This document shows, piece after piece, positions 24,920 to 32,107 of a DNA stretch of 63,479 bases. The stretch comes from Opitutaceae bacterium (lineage in GTDB: Bacteria > Verrucomicrobiota > Verrucomicrobiia > Opitutales > Opitutaceae). The notes below the pieces were generated by a model. It did no database searches. It was not told the DNA's origin and was given only the letters and a program-made list of their open reading frames with translations. The stretch is taken from contig JAEUGY010000064.1 in the NCBI GenBank assembly GCA_016794625.1, positions 1-63,479 on the forward strand. The letters run 5' to 3'. Position 1 is the stretch's first letter, and every line of letters starts with the position of its first letter. The position numbers were made by a program, and so were the translations under genes.

Positions 24920-27145
24920 ATGCCCATGAAATCGAGCCGTTTGCAATTTCCCGTCTTCATTGCTGTTTTGGTCGGCTGGCTGCTGCCGCTCACCGTCGTC
25001 TCCGCCCGGCCGGTGCGCAATGGCGCGGTGCAAGTCGACCTGGTGGCCAAGGACACGTCGATCCAGCCCGGCAAGCCGTTTTGGGTCGCGCTGAAGATGG
25101 ATCATGATGCGCATTGGCATAGCTATTGGATCAACGCAGGCACCGGCTATCCGACATCGATCACCTGGACGCTGCCTGCAGGGTTCAAGGCCGGTCCCAT
25201 CGTCTGGCCGACGCCGCACACGGTGAAGGACTCGCACGGCGCCGTGACAGGCAATGGGTATGAGGGCACCGTGTACCTGTTCACTGAAATCACGCCTCCG
25301 GGCGACGTCGCCGCGGGCGCGTCGGTGACCCTGGCTGCGGCGGCCGAGTGGCTCATGTGCCAGGATTCGTGCATGCCGGGGGACGCCAAGGTCTCGCTCA
25401 CGCTGCCAGTCAGCGCCGCGGCTCCGGGGGTCAATGCGGCAGTGGCGGCGGGATTTTCGAAGGCCTTCGCTGAACTCCCTGAGGCCACGGCGGGCTGGGT
25501 CGTCACGGCCAAGCGCGACGGGACCAAGGCGACGCTGACCGTGCGTCCCGCGGCCGGTGGAGCGCACACGCCGACGGAGTTGCACTACTTTGATGAGGCG
25601 GCGGTGATCGACTACGCGGCACCCCAAGGCATCCGGCAGGAGAATGGAGCCTACGTGCTCGATCTCGTGATCACGGCCGATGTGGCCGCGACGGCGACGG
25701 GTTTGAAGGGTATCCTGACTTCCAAGACCGGCTGGAAACCCGGTGCGGGTTATGGCGGACTTTTGATTGACGCTCCGTTTGCAGCGGCCGTGACGGCGGC
25801 ACCTGCTCCCGTTCCCGCGACGACGGCGTCAACCCCGGGGGCCGGCGGCGGCTCGACCGGTACGACGACCGGTGGCGGTGGAGCGGCGGCGGGGGGGGCT
25901 GGGCTCGGTGGCACCCTCGTTCTGGCGTTCCTCGGTGGGCTGGTGCTCAATCTCATGCCCTGCGTGTTTCCCGTGCTCGGCATCAAGATTCTCGGTTTTG
26001 TGAATCAGTCCGGGAGCGACAAAACCAAGGTCGTGCTGCACGGCCTGGTCTTCGCGGCGGGCGTGCTGGCGTCGTTTTGGTCGCTGGCCGGTCTGCTCCT
26101 CGTGCTCCGCGCGGGTGGAGAACAGCTCGGCTGGGGCTTCCAGCTTCAATCTCCCGCCTTTGTTTTTGGCATGGCGGTGTTCATGCTGATTTTTGCGCTC
26201 AACCTGAGCGGCCTGTTTGAAGTCGGCCTGGCGGCGACCGGCGCCGGAGCCAGCCTGCAATCCAAGGAAGGATTCGCGGGATCGTTCTTCACCGGCATGC
26301 TGGCGACGCTGGTCGCGACGCCCTGCAGTGCGCCCTTCCTCGCGCCGGCGCTGGGCGCGGCGCTCGCCCTGTCGCCCTTCGAGTCGTTGCTGGTCTTCAC
26401 GTCGATCGCGCTCGGACTCGCGATGCCTTACCTGCTCCTGTCGATGTTCCCGCAGGCCGTGCGCATGCTGCCGCGCCCCGGGGCCTGGATGGAAACGTTC
26501 AAGCAGTTGATGGCGTTCCCGCTGTACGCCACGGTGGGTTGGCTGCTCTGGGTGCTGGCCGGGCAGACCACGGAGGATGACAAGGCGCTGCTCATGATTG
26601 CCTTTGCGTTTGTTCTCATCGCCATGGCCGCCTGGGCTTACGGCCGCTTCGGCCAGGCGTTTGGAAAACCGACCCGCCAGCTGGTGGGTCGGGTGAGCGC
26701 GGCGGGGTTGCTCGGCTTCGGGCTTTGGCTCGGCTGGCCGCGCGATCTGGCGGCGGCGCGGGCCGCGGATGCCAAGAGCGGCACCTACCAGGTGGTCTGG
26801 CAGAAGTGGAGCCCGGAGGCTGTTGCGGCCGCCCAGGCGGCGGGCAAGTATGCCTATGTGGATTTCACCGCCCGCTGGTGCGCCACCTGCCAGACGAACA
26901 AGGCGACGGTGTTTTCGTCCAACGATGTATTGAAAGAGTTCGGACGAAAGGACGTCGTGCTTTTCAAGGCGGACTGGACGAACAAGGACCCGCAGATCAC
27001 GCAGGAACTGGCGAAGTGGAACCGTTCGGCCGTGCCGTTCAACCTCATCTACGGACCCAAGCAGAAGGATCCGGTGGTGCTGCCGGAGCTGCTCACGGGT
27101 GGCAAGGTGCTCGAGGCGCTGACCGAGATCGCGAATAAGACCTGA
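24920..27145 (+). CDS. dsbD: Thiol:disulfide interchange protein DsbD-like (DsbD/ScsB family)
   Basis: A 741-residue protein. Signal peptide (to about residue 30), then an N-terminal periplasmic DsbD/ScsB-type domain with WLMCQDSCMPG (cysteine pair about residues 152 and 156). A Gly-rich linker (about 293-330) is followed by the eight-helix DsbD transmembrane domain with its two cysteines in LMPCVFPVLGIKIL and TPCSAPFLAPALG. The C-terminal thioredoxin domain has DFTARWCATCQ (about 649-657). All cysteine pairs needed to pass electrons from cytosolic thioredoxin to periplasmic proteins are present. It follows the cysteine-synthase-like gene by 3 nt. The likely client is the divergently encoded five-thioredoxin protein, which is an inference from location. 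Confidence 0.92.
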   Translation: MPMKSSRLQFPVFIAVLVGWLLPLTVVSARPVRNGAVQVDLVAKDTSIQPGKPFWVALKMDHDAHWHSYWINAGTGYPTSITWTLPAGFKAGPIVWPTPHTVKDSHGAVTGNGYEGTVYLFTEITPPGDVAAGASVTLAAAAEWLMCQDSCMPGDAKVSLTLPVSAAAPGVNAAVAAGFSKAFAELPEATAGWVVTAKRDGTKATLTVRPAAGGAHTPTELHYFDEAAVIDYAAPQGIRQENGAYVLDLVITADVAATATGLKGILTSKTGWKPGAGYGGLLIDAPFAAAVTAAPAPVPATTASTPGAGGGSTGTTTGGGGAAAGGAGLGGTLVLAFLGGLVLNLMPCVFPVLGIKILGFVNQSGSDKTKVVLHGLVFAAGVLASFWSLAGLLLVLRAGGEQLGWGFQLQSPAFVFGMAVFMLIFALNLSGLFEVGLAATGAGASLQSKEGFAGSFFTGMLATLVATPCSAPFLAPALGAALALSPFESLLVFTSIALGLAMPYLLLSMFPQAVRMLPRPGAWMETFKQLMAFPLYATVGWLLWVLAGQTTEDDKALLMIAFAFVLIAMAAWAYGRFGQAFGKPTRQLVGRVSAAGLLGFGLWLGWPRDLAAARAADAKSGTYQVVWQKWSPEAVAAAQAAGKYAYVDFTARWCATCQTNKATVFSSNDVLKEFGRKDVVLFKADWTNKDPQITQELAKWNRSAVPFNLIYGPKQKDPVVLPELLTGGKVLEALTEIANKT

Positions 27146-27256
27146 GTGCGGCCGCCGGCCGAAGGGTCGGAACGGATCGCGGGTCAGGGAAGGGCTGGTT
27201 CCAGCTCGGGGCAACGAGAGCTTGGCAGGCGCCGGTTTCGGGCGCAGGCTGATGCG

Positions 27257-27952
27257 ATGCGTTCACCCTGCCGCTGGTTTTCACCGGTTCTGTTGGCGTT
27301 GGTCATGCTGGCGCCGCTCGCGTTGCGGTTGCCGGCCGTGGAGTTGCCGCCGGTGGCGGCCGATGATCGCTGGGCCAAGGAGATGGCCGCATTCGAGGCC
27401 GCCGACCGGGCGACGCCCCCGCCGGCCCGCCCGATCGTGTTCACCGGCAGCTCGTCCATCCGGCTGTGGAAGGACTTGGACACCGACTATGCCGGACTGC
27501 GGGTGCTCAATCGGGGCTTTGGTGGTTCCACGCTGAAGGATCTGATCCGGCATTTTGAGCGAACCATCCTGAAGTACGCTCCGCGCCAGGTGGTGATCTA
27601 TTCCGGCACCAACGACATCAACAGCGGAACCCCGGTCGATCAGGTGGTCGCCGACTTGCGGACCGTGGTGGAGCGTATCCACCGGGACCTGCCAGAAACG
27701 CGGGTCCTCTTCATCGGGTGTGCCCTCAATCCCGCCCGCTGGGCCAAGCGTGAGCTCATGCTGGAGGCCAATCGCAAGATCTCCGCCTACCTGGCCGGAG
27801 ACCCGCGCAACACCTTCGTCGATCCCAACACGGTCATGCTGGGTGCGGACGGACTGCCCAAGGCCGACATCTTCGTCGCGGATCGACTGCACATGAACCG
27901 CAAGGGCTACGAGCTCTGGGCCCCACTGATCCGCCCCCTGCTCGTTCCCTAG
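27257..27952 (+). CDS. Secreted SGNH/GDSL-type hydrolase
   Basis: A 231-residue protein starting at the ATG that begins a signal peptide (MRSPCRWFSPVLLALVML...LPAVE). SGNH blocks are in order: block I FTGSSSIRLW with the nucleophile Ser, block II NRGFGGSTLKDL, block III YSGTNDINSG, and block V DRLHMNRKGYELW with the catalytic Asp-His pair. Members are esterases or lipases, often acting on acyl or acetyl groups of carbohydrates; the GSSSIRLW form resembles the platelet-activating-factor acetylhydrolase-like group. It lies 111 nt after dsbD on the same strand and is followed by repeats. The substrate is unknown. Confidence 0.9.
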   Translation: MRSPCRWFSPVLLALVMLAPLALRLPAVELPPVAADDRWAKEMAAFEAADRATPPPARPIVFTGSSSIRLWKDLDTDYAGLRVLNRGFGGSTLKDLIRHFERTILKYAPRQVVIYSGTNDINSGTPVDQVVADLRTVVERIHRDLPETRVLFIGCALNPARWAKRELMLEANRKISAYLAGDPRNTFVDPNTVMLGADGLPKADIFVADRLHMNRKGYELWAPLIRPLLVP

Positions 27953-28060
27953 CTCGGATCCCGCCGGATTCACGACTGCGCATCCCAGTGTAGGGCTGGC
28001 CCTTGCGACCACGCCTGGCGTCGAGGTGAGGGCCGAGCCGCAGCCCCTGTCGTTGATGAT

Positions 28061-28167
28061 GTAGGCGGCCTCGTTGAGGCCGCGACGGGACCGACCGGTC
28101 CCGCCTTCGTTGTTCGAATGCTTCGCGCGCCGCCCGTCCCTGCGGGGTCGGCGACCCCGCCTACAAC
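28061..28167. repeat. Family B palindromic repeat, complete single copy
   Basis: About 107 bp bounded by GTAGGCGG and CCGCCTAC. Inside are three hairpins in the same order as in the tandem array at 56514-57042: GGCCTCG-TTGAGGCC, GGGACC-GACC-GGTCCC and GGGGTCG-GCGACCCC. It lies between the convergent SGNH and EEP genes, preceded at 27989 by a TGTAGGGCTGG half site. Confidence 0.75.
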
Positions 28168-28200
28168 AGAAAGTTCACCGCTCCGCGGCGCCGTCGTGGG

Positions 28201-29217
28201 TCACGGCAGACGCAACCAGGCCATCACGGGCAGGTGATCGCTGGGTTGTTCCGCGTCCGTGGTCCAATTCAGGATCTCGGTCCGGTCGGTTTCAATTCCG
28301 GGTCGGGCCAGGATCCAGTCGATTCGCTCTGACCGGCGGGGGTTGGGTTCATAGCCGGTGAAGGTGTTGAGCGTGGGGTCACCGGTGCGCGCCCGTGCGG
28401 TCTTCCAGGTGTCCTGCAACGCACCGCCTTCCGTGAGGATGTCATAGGTGCAGTTGGCTCCGGCGACGGCGTTGAAATCGCCGATGACGATGACCGGCAC
28501 CTCGGGGCCCCAGGCGGCGAGCCGGTCGCGAATCAGCGCGGCTGACCGTTCGCGGGCGAACTGGACCTGGTGGTCAAAGTGGGTGTTGAGCAGAACGAAG
28601 CGTTTTCCGGTTTCCCGGTCGAGGAAACGCACCCAGGTGACCATGCGACGGTTGCTGTGTCCCCACGTGGCGGAGGCAATGACGAGGGGAGTGTCGCTAA
28701 GCCAGAAGTGGTCGTACTCCAGCGGCTCCAGTCGCGCGCGCCGGTAGAAGACCGCCATGAACTCACCCCGACTTCCGCCCTCGCGCCCCAGTCCGATCCA
28801 CTCAAACTCCGGCAAGTCCGTCGCGAGGTCCTTGATCTGTCCGTACAGCCCTTCCTGGGTGCCAATGATGTCGGGGGCCGCTTCGCGCAGGCGCTGCGCC
28901 ATAAAGGGTCGGCGCGCCGGCCAGGCGTGCGGAGGACGGTCGCTGGCGTAACGGAGATTGTACGTCATGACCGCCAAGGTGCCGACCGCCGCCGGCATCG
29001 CTGGCTGGCTGGCATCGCGGCGGGCCGGGTCGACGGCGCAGGCCGATGGAGACTCGAAGCGTTCGGGACGCCCGCCCATGGGGACCTCAGGATCCTTGTG
29101 GTCGTGAGACCGGTACGCCGCGGTCTGGCGGTCGACCGAGTCTCGAACCGGAGCCGAACTCGCCCCGACCGAGCTCCAAGCGAGTGAGACGAGAAGAAGA
29201 AGGCGAGCGACGTTCAT
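28201..29217 (-). CDS. Secreted endonuclease/exonuclease/phosphatase-family protein
   Basis: A 338-residue protein. Start MNVARLLLLVSLAWSSVGASS gives a signal peptide; the upstream extension is rejected. After a linker (to about 75) comes an EEP (DNase I-like) domain with the metal and catalytic motifs MTYNLRYASD, IIGTQEGLYGQI (Glu), GDFNAVAG (Asp-Phe-Asn), and the C-terminal SDHLPVMAWL (Asp-His). Loops FVLLNTHFDHQ and SERIDWIL also fit. Such secreted enzymes cleave phosphodiesters in nucleic acids, lipids or inositol compounds; the RYAS..W..RRPFMA pattern resembles the endonuclease/exonuclease group common in Bacteroidetes and Verrucomicrobiota. The partner genes give no further hint. Confidence 0.9.
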   Translation of the reverse strand: MNVARLLLLVSLAWSSVGASSAPVRDSVDRQTAAYRSHDHKDPEVPMGGRPERFESPSACAVDPARRDASQPAMPAAVGTLAVMTYNLRYASDRPPHAWPARRPFMAQRLREAAPDIIGTQEGLYGQIKDLATDLPEFEWIGLGREGGSRGEFMAVFYRRARLEPLEYDHFWLSDTPLVIASATWGHSNRRMVTWVRFLDRETGKRFVLLNTHFDHQVQFARERSAALIRDRLAAWGPEVPVIVIGDFNAVAGANCTYDILTEGGALQDTWKTARARTGDPTLNTFTGYEPNPRRSERIDWILARPGIETDRTEILNWTTDAEQPSDHLPVMAWLRLP

Positions 29218-29283
29218 GTCGGCGGCGAGGTTGAACTCCGGCCGGTTTTGATGCGAGCCCACGATTCCGGTGGTACCCCACAC

Positions 29284-29481
29284 AATCGGCCTGTCCCTTA
29301 TTCGCGGTGCTACCCGGGGTGCCCGCACCGGTCATTTCACCAGCCCATGCGGTCTCATGAAATCGGCCTGTCCCTTCTTTGGCCCAGAAAGCAATCTATG
29401 GAGATTGCATGCGATTCCGCCTGTCCCTTTTTGTGCTTACCTAAAATACTAACTAAGCGGAACTTAAATCGGCCTGTCCCT
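29284..29481. repeat. Four copies of a GGGACAGGC-type motif
   Basis: Four near-identical 16-18-nt motifs, read on the minus strand as AAGGGACAGGCCGATT or close variants, at 29284-29299, 29361-29376, 29413-29429 and 29466-29481. They fill the 307-nt gap between the EEP and DMT genes and are less GC-rich than the surroundings. GGGACAGG motifs of this kind are found as REP-like sequences in other genomes. No transposase gene is present in the window. Confidence 0.6.
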
Positions 29482-29524
29482 ATTTGAGAAAAGGAGCAAC
29501 CGCTGGGGATTGCGCTGTGACGCC

Positions 29525-30355
29525 TTAGGTGGGTGCGGTTCCGCGGTTGCGGTCGCGGAGGGTGGATAGTCCGCGCCAGGTGACGGCGGACAGGACCATG
29601 GTCCCTCCGAGGAGGGCGAGGGTACTGGGTCGTTCGTGATAGACCAGGAGCACCCAGACGGGATTGAGCAGGGGTTCGATGACCGGGATGAGCACGGCCT
29701 CCAGCGCCGTCACATGCCGGATGGCGCGGGCATAGAGCCAGTAGGAGACCCCGAGTTGCACGCAGCCCAGCGCGGTCAGGGACAGCCAGCCGACCGGCGG
29801 CAGGGCGGGAGCTCCGATGATCTCGGGCAGCCCGATGACGAACGCGAGCAGGTTGCCGAGAATGATCGATTCCACGGGCGACCCGTCCTTCTGCTTGCGG
29901 AGCGCGAGGGTCATGATGGCAAACGCCACCCCGCTGGAGGCCCCAATCAGGTTCCCGGTCAAACTGGTGAGCTTCAGGCCGTCCGCGACAAACAGCCCCA
30001 TGCCCAACAAAACAATGACAATGGTGAGCCAGTCCCGTCGCGTGGCCCGTTCGCCAAGAAACCAGGCCCCCAGCAGCGCGATCCAGACCGGCGCCGTGTA
30101 CTGGAGCAGGATGGCGTTGGCAGCGGTGGTCATCTTGGTCGCGATGACAAACGTCACCGTGCAGGCGGCGTAGGCGACCGCGCCCAGGAGCTGCATCGGC
30201 GAGAAGTGGAACCGCAGGGGCCGGTTCGTGGCGGCGAGAAAGAGCGCCGCGATGATGCCACGCCCCCCGGCCACCGCCAGCGGCGGCCAGTCGACGGACT
30301 TGATCAGCAGCCCCCCGGCGCTCCAGCAAAGCGCCGCGAGGATAAGTTGACCCAT
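29525..30355 (-). CDS. EamA/DMT-superfamily transporter
   Basis: A 276-residue inner-membrane protein starting at Met MGQLILAALCWSAGG; nine more codons upstream are open but polar. Ten hydrophobic helices form two EamA repeats. Family marks are NAILLQYTAPVWIALLGAWFLGE in helix 4 region (split TAPVWIALL, LGAWFLGE) and ALEAVLIPVIEPLLNPVWVLL near the end (split ALEAVLIPVIEP, LLNPVWVLL). It is a probable metabolite exporter with an unknown substrate. It is the downstream gene of the CARF-type regulator on the same strand, separated by about 100 nt, so co-transcription is possible but not shown. Confidence 0.88.
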   Translation of the reverse strand: MGQLILAALCWSAGGLLIKSVDWPPLAVAGGRGIIAALFLAATNRPLRFHFSPMQLLGAVAYAACTVTFVIATKMTTAANAILLQYTAPVWIALLGAWFLGERATRRDWLTIVIVLLGMGLFVADGLKLTSLTGNLIGASSGVAFAIMTLALRKQKDGSPVESIILGNLLAFVIGLPEIIGAPALPPVGWLSLTALGCVQLGVSYWLYARAIRHVTALEAVLIPVIEPLLNPVWVLLVYHERPSTLALLGGTMVLSAVTWRGLSTLRDRNRGTAPT

Positions 30356-30458
30356 GGCCCGGGTGTGGTGGGGATCGCGCACGGGGCGTGAGCAAGGCCG
30401 AAAGTCGGGCGGGCTGAAAGGACGAAAGCAGCCTCGCCCTCCGCGTCCTCACACCCGC

Positions 30459-31949
30459 TCAGCCCTTCGTTTTCTTCAACGCCTTGGCGTACTTGCTTAC
30501 GGCCTGAGGGGTCACGCCGAGGAGGCGCGCGGCCTCGCTCTGGTTGTCGCCGGTCTTCTTCAGCGCCGACCGCACAATCTCGTGTTTCACGTTCCGCAGG
30601 TAGTCCTCCAGCGAAAAGCCCTGCCGTATCCGAGGGGCCGATGCTGCAAACACATTGGCCAGGTTGACGCCAAGATCGAGGTCGATGTCCGCCGCCTGAA
30701 TGGTCGGTTGTTCGGCGTTGAGCACCGCCTGGTCGATGACCCGGCGCAATTCGCTCACATTGCTCGGCCAGGTGTGGCTGCCCAGCCTGGCCAGGGCACC
30801 GGCGGAGAAGCGGCGCGGGCGCGGCAGGCTGCGATTGCGCCGGTCCAGTTCATCCTGGGCGATCAGGGTGATGTCGCCCGGCCGTTCACGCAGCGCGGGC
30901 ACACGGAGCAGGCAGGCCTGCAACCGCTGCCAGACGTCGGCGGGAAACCGGTTCAGCCGCACTTCCTCGCCGAGGTCGCGATCGGTGGTGCCGATCAACC
31001 GGACATTGTGGCGGCGCGGCACCCGGCTGCGGGTGTCGTAGTGGTAACCGTCATCCAGGGCCTTGAGCAGCCGGACCAGCAGATCACCGGGGACTTGCTG
31101 CAGCTTGAGCAAGACAAGGGTGCCCCCCTCGGCCTGATCAAGTTTGCCGGAGCCCTCCTCCCCGGATTCACCGAAGAGCACCGACTCAAACAGCGCGGCC
31201 GGCAGCGTCGCACAATTGAAGATGATAAGCGGTCCGCTGTTGCGGTTGCTCAGTCGGTGGACCAGCGCCGCCAGGTAGTGCTTCTGCGTGCCTGGCTCCC
31301 CGGTGATGAGCAACGGAGCGGTATGCCGGCTGAGCACCACCGCCTGCTCCAGGGTGCGCCGGGCGAAATAGTGGCGCGGCACGGTCATCGCCGGATCCTG
31401 GAGCTCCGAGTCGTCGTTCCGCTCCCGGCGACCCGCCAGCAGGCCAAGGGTCTCCGGGGTGATGGCGGCGAGGGGTTCGCTCCAGTCCAGCTCCCGCAGC
31501 GCGCGCGGCCCGGCGATGCCATTGTGCACGGTCCGCCTCAGGTTGAGCAGGCGGGCCGGAAATTCCCCCGACGCCGCCAGCAGCACCCAGCAGGCGTGGA
31601 TCTCGGCCGGTCCCGACAGGAGCGAAATGGAATAGTCGTCCTTCGGTGTGTCACGGCGAAGTTGCGACAGAACGCGGCGGAGTTCGGTCAGAATCTCCGG
31701 ATGATACGTCGAGTCGGCCAAATGCAGCATCCGCACCTCGACCGGCAGTTTGGGATGAAGCGCGCGCAGCGCCGCGCTGGTGCGGTCGAGCTGGTCCTGC
31801 CGGTGCGTGCGTCCGAGCAGGATCACCCGGTCGTAGCGCCGTTCGTCCAGGACAGTCAGCAACGGTCCCTTCATCGGGCCGTCGTCGTGGACATCGTGGT
31901 AAAACGGATCCCGCAATCCGACAAAGGAAACCAGGGTGCGTCGGCTCAT
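30459..31949 (-). CDS. RtcR-like regulator: CARF-type sensor, degenerate sigma-54 AAA+ module, Fis-type HTH
   Basis: A 496-residue protein. Residues 1-140 resemble the CARF domain of RtcR: TLVSFVGLRDPF, a GPLLTVL segment, YDRVILLGRT, then DDYSISLLSGPAEIHACWVLL ending FPARLL (the equivalent RtcR stretch, recalled from memory, is EDYLIHITTG..ICWFLLAE..LPARL). Residues 190-405 align to a bacterial enhancer-binding AAA+ domain (FNCATLPAALFES, TLVLLKLQ, RERPGDI, WPSNVSELRRV), but the Walker A reads GEPGTQKH (217-224), the Walker B Asp-Glu is replaced by Leu-Lys (275-285), and the GAFTGA sigma-54 loop is deleted between FGESGEEGSGK and DQAEGGT. A Fis-like HTH (about 465-492; NQSEAARLLGVTPQAVSKY) closes the protein. 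It is divergent from the TonB-amidohydrolase-AbgT operon and probably regulates it without sigma-54. Confidence 0.83.
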   Translation of the reverse strand: MSRRTLVSFVGLRDPFYHDVHDDGPMKGPLLTVLDERRYDRVILLGRTHRQDQLDRTSAALRALHPKLPVEVRMLHLADSTYHPEILTELRRVLSQLRRDTPKDDYSISLLSGPAEIHACWVLLAASGEFPARLLNLRRTVHNGIAGPRALRELDWSEPLAAITPETLGLLAGRRERNDDSELQDPAMTVPRHYFARRTLEQAVVLSRHTAPLLITGEPGTQKHYLAALVHRLSNRNSGPLIIFNCATLPAALFESVLFGESGEEGSGKLDQAEGGTLVLLKLQQVPGDLLVRLLKALDDGYHYDTRSRVPRRHNVRLIGTTDRDLGEEVRLNRFPADVWQRLQACLLRVPALRERPGDITLIAQDELDRRNRSLPRPRRFSAGALARLGSHTWPSNVSELRRVIDQAVLNAEQPTIQAADIDLDLGVNLANVFAASAPRIRQGFSLEDYLRNVKHEIVRSALKKTGDNQSEAARLLGVTPQAVSKYAKALKKTKG

Positions 31950-31960
31950 GGGTTGGTCTT

Positions 31961-32016
31961 AGGAGCAACGTTTGTGAATGGAAACAACGTTTGTTGTAAC
32001 CATTGTCTTTGCTCCT
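31961..32016. promoter_or_regulatory. Candidate operator between the CARF regulator and the TonB operon
   Basis: The 158-nt divergent gap contains an inverted repeat AGGAGCAA (31961-31968) / TTGCTCCT (32009-32016). Between the arms are two direct copies of CAACGTTTGT (31966-31975 and 31985-31994) spaced 19 bp apart, the second inside ACAAC-GTTT-GTTGT. The AT content is clearly higher than in the flanks. A dimeric HTH protein such as the adjacent regulator could bind here. No clear -35/-10 pair could be assigned. Confidence 0.5.
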
Positions 32017-32107
32017 CTGTCCCAATGTGCCCTTGTCTGGTCGTGGGAGGCCGCAGGGGCGGCTCCCGAACCGAACACCGACACCCTAGGAACGAACCTG
32101 CACGACC

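Noticed and set aside
30459..31949. Evidence for a type III CRISPR locus from the CARF domain
   Set aside because: CARF also occurs in RtcR regulators, and no cas gene or repeat array lies in the window.
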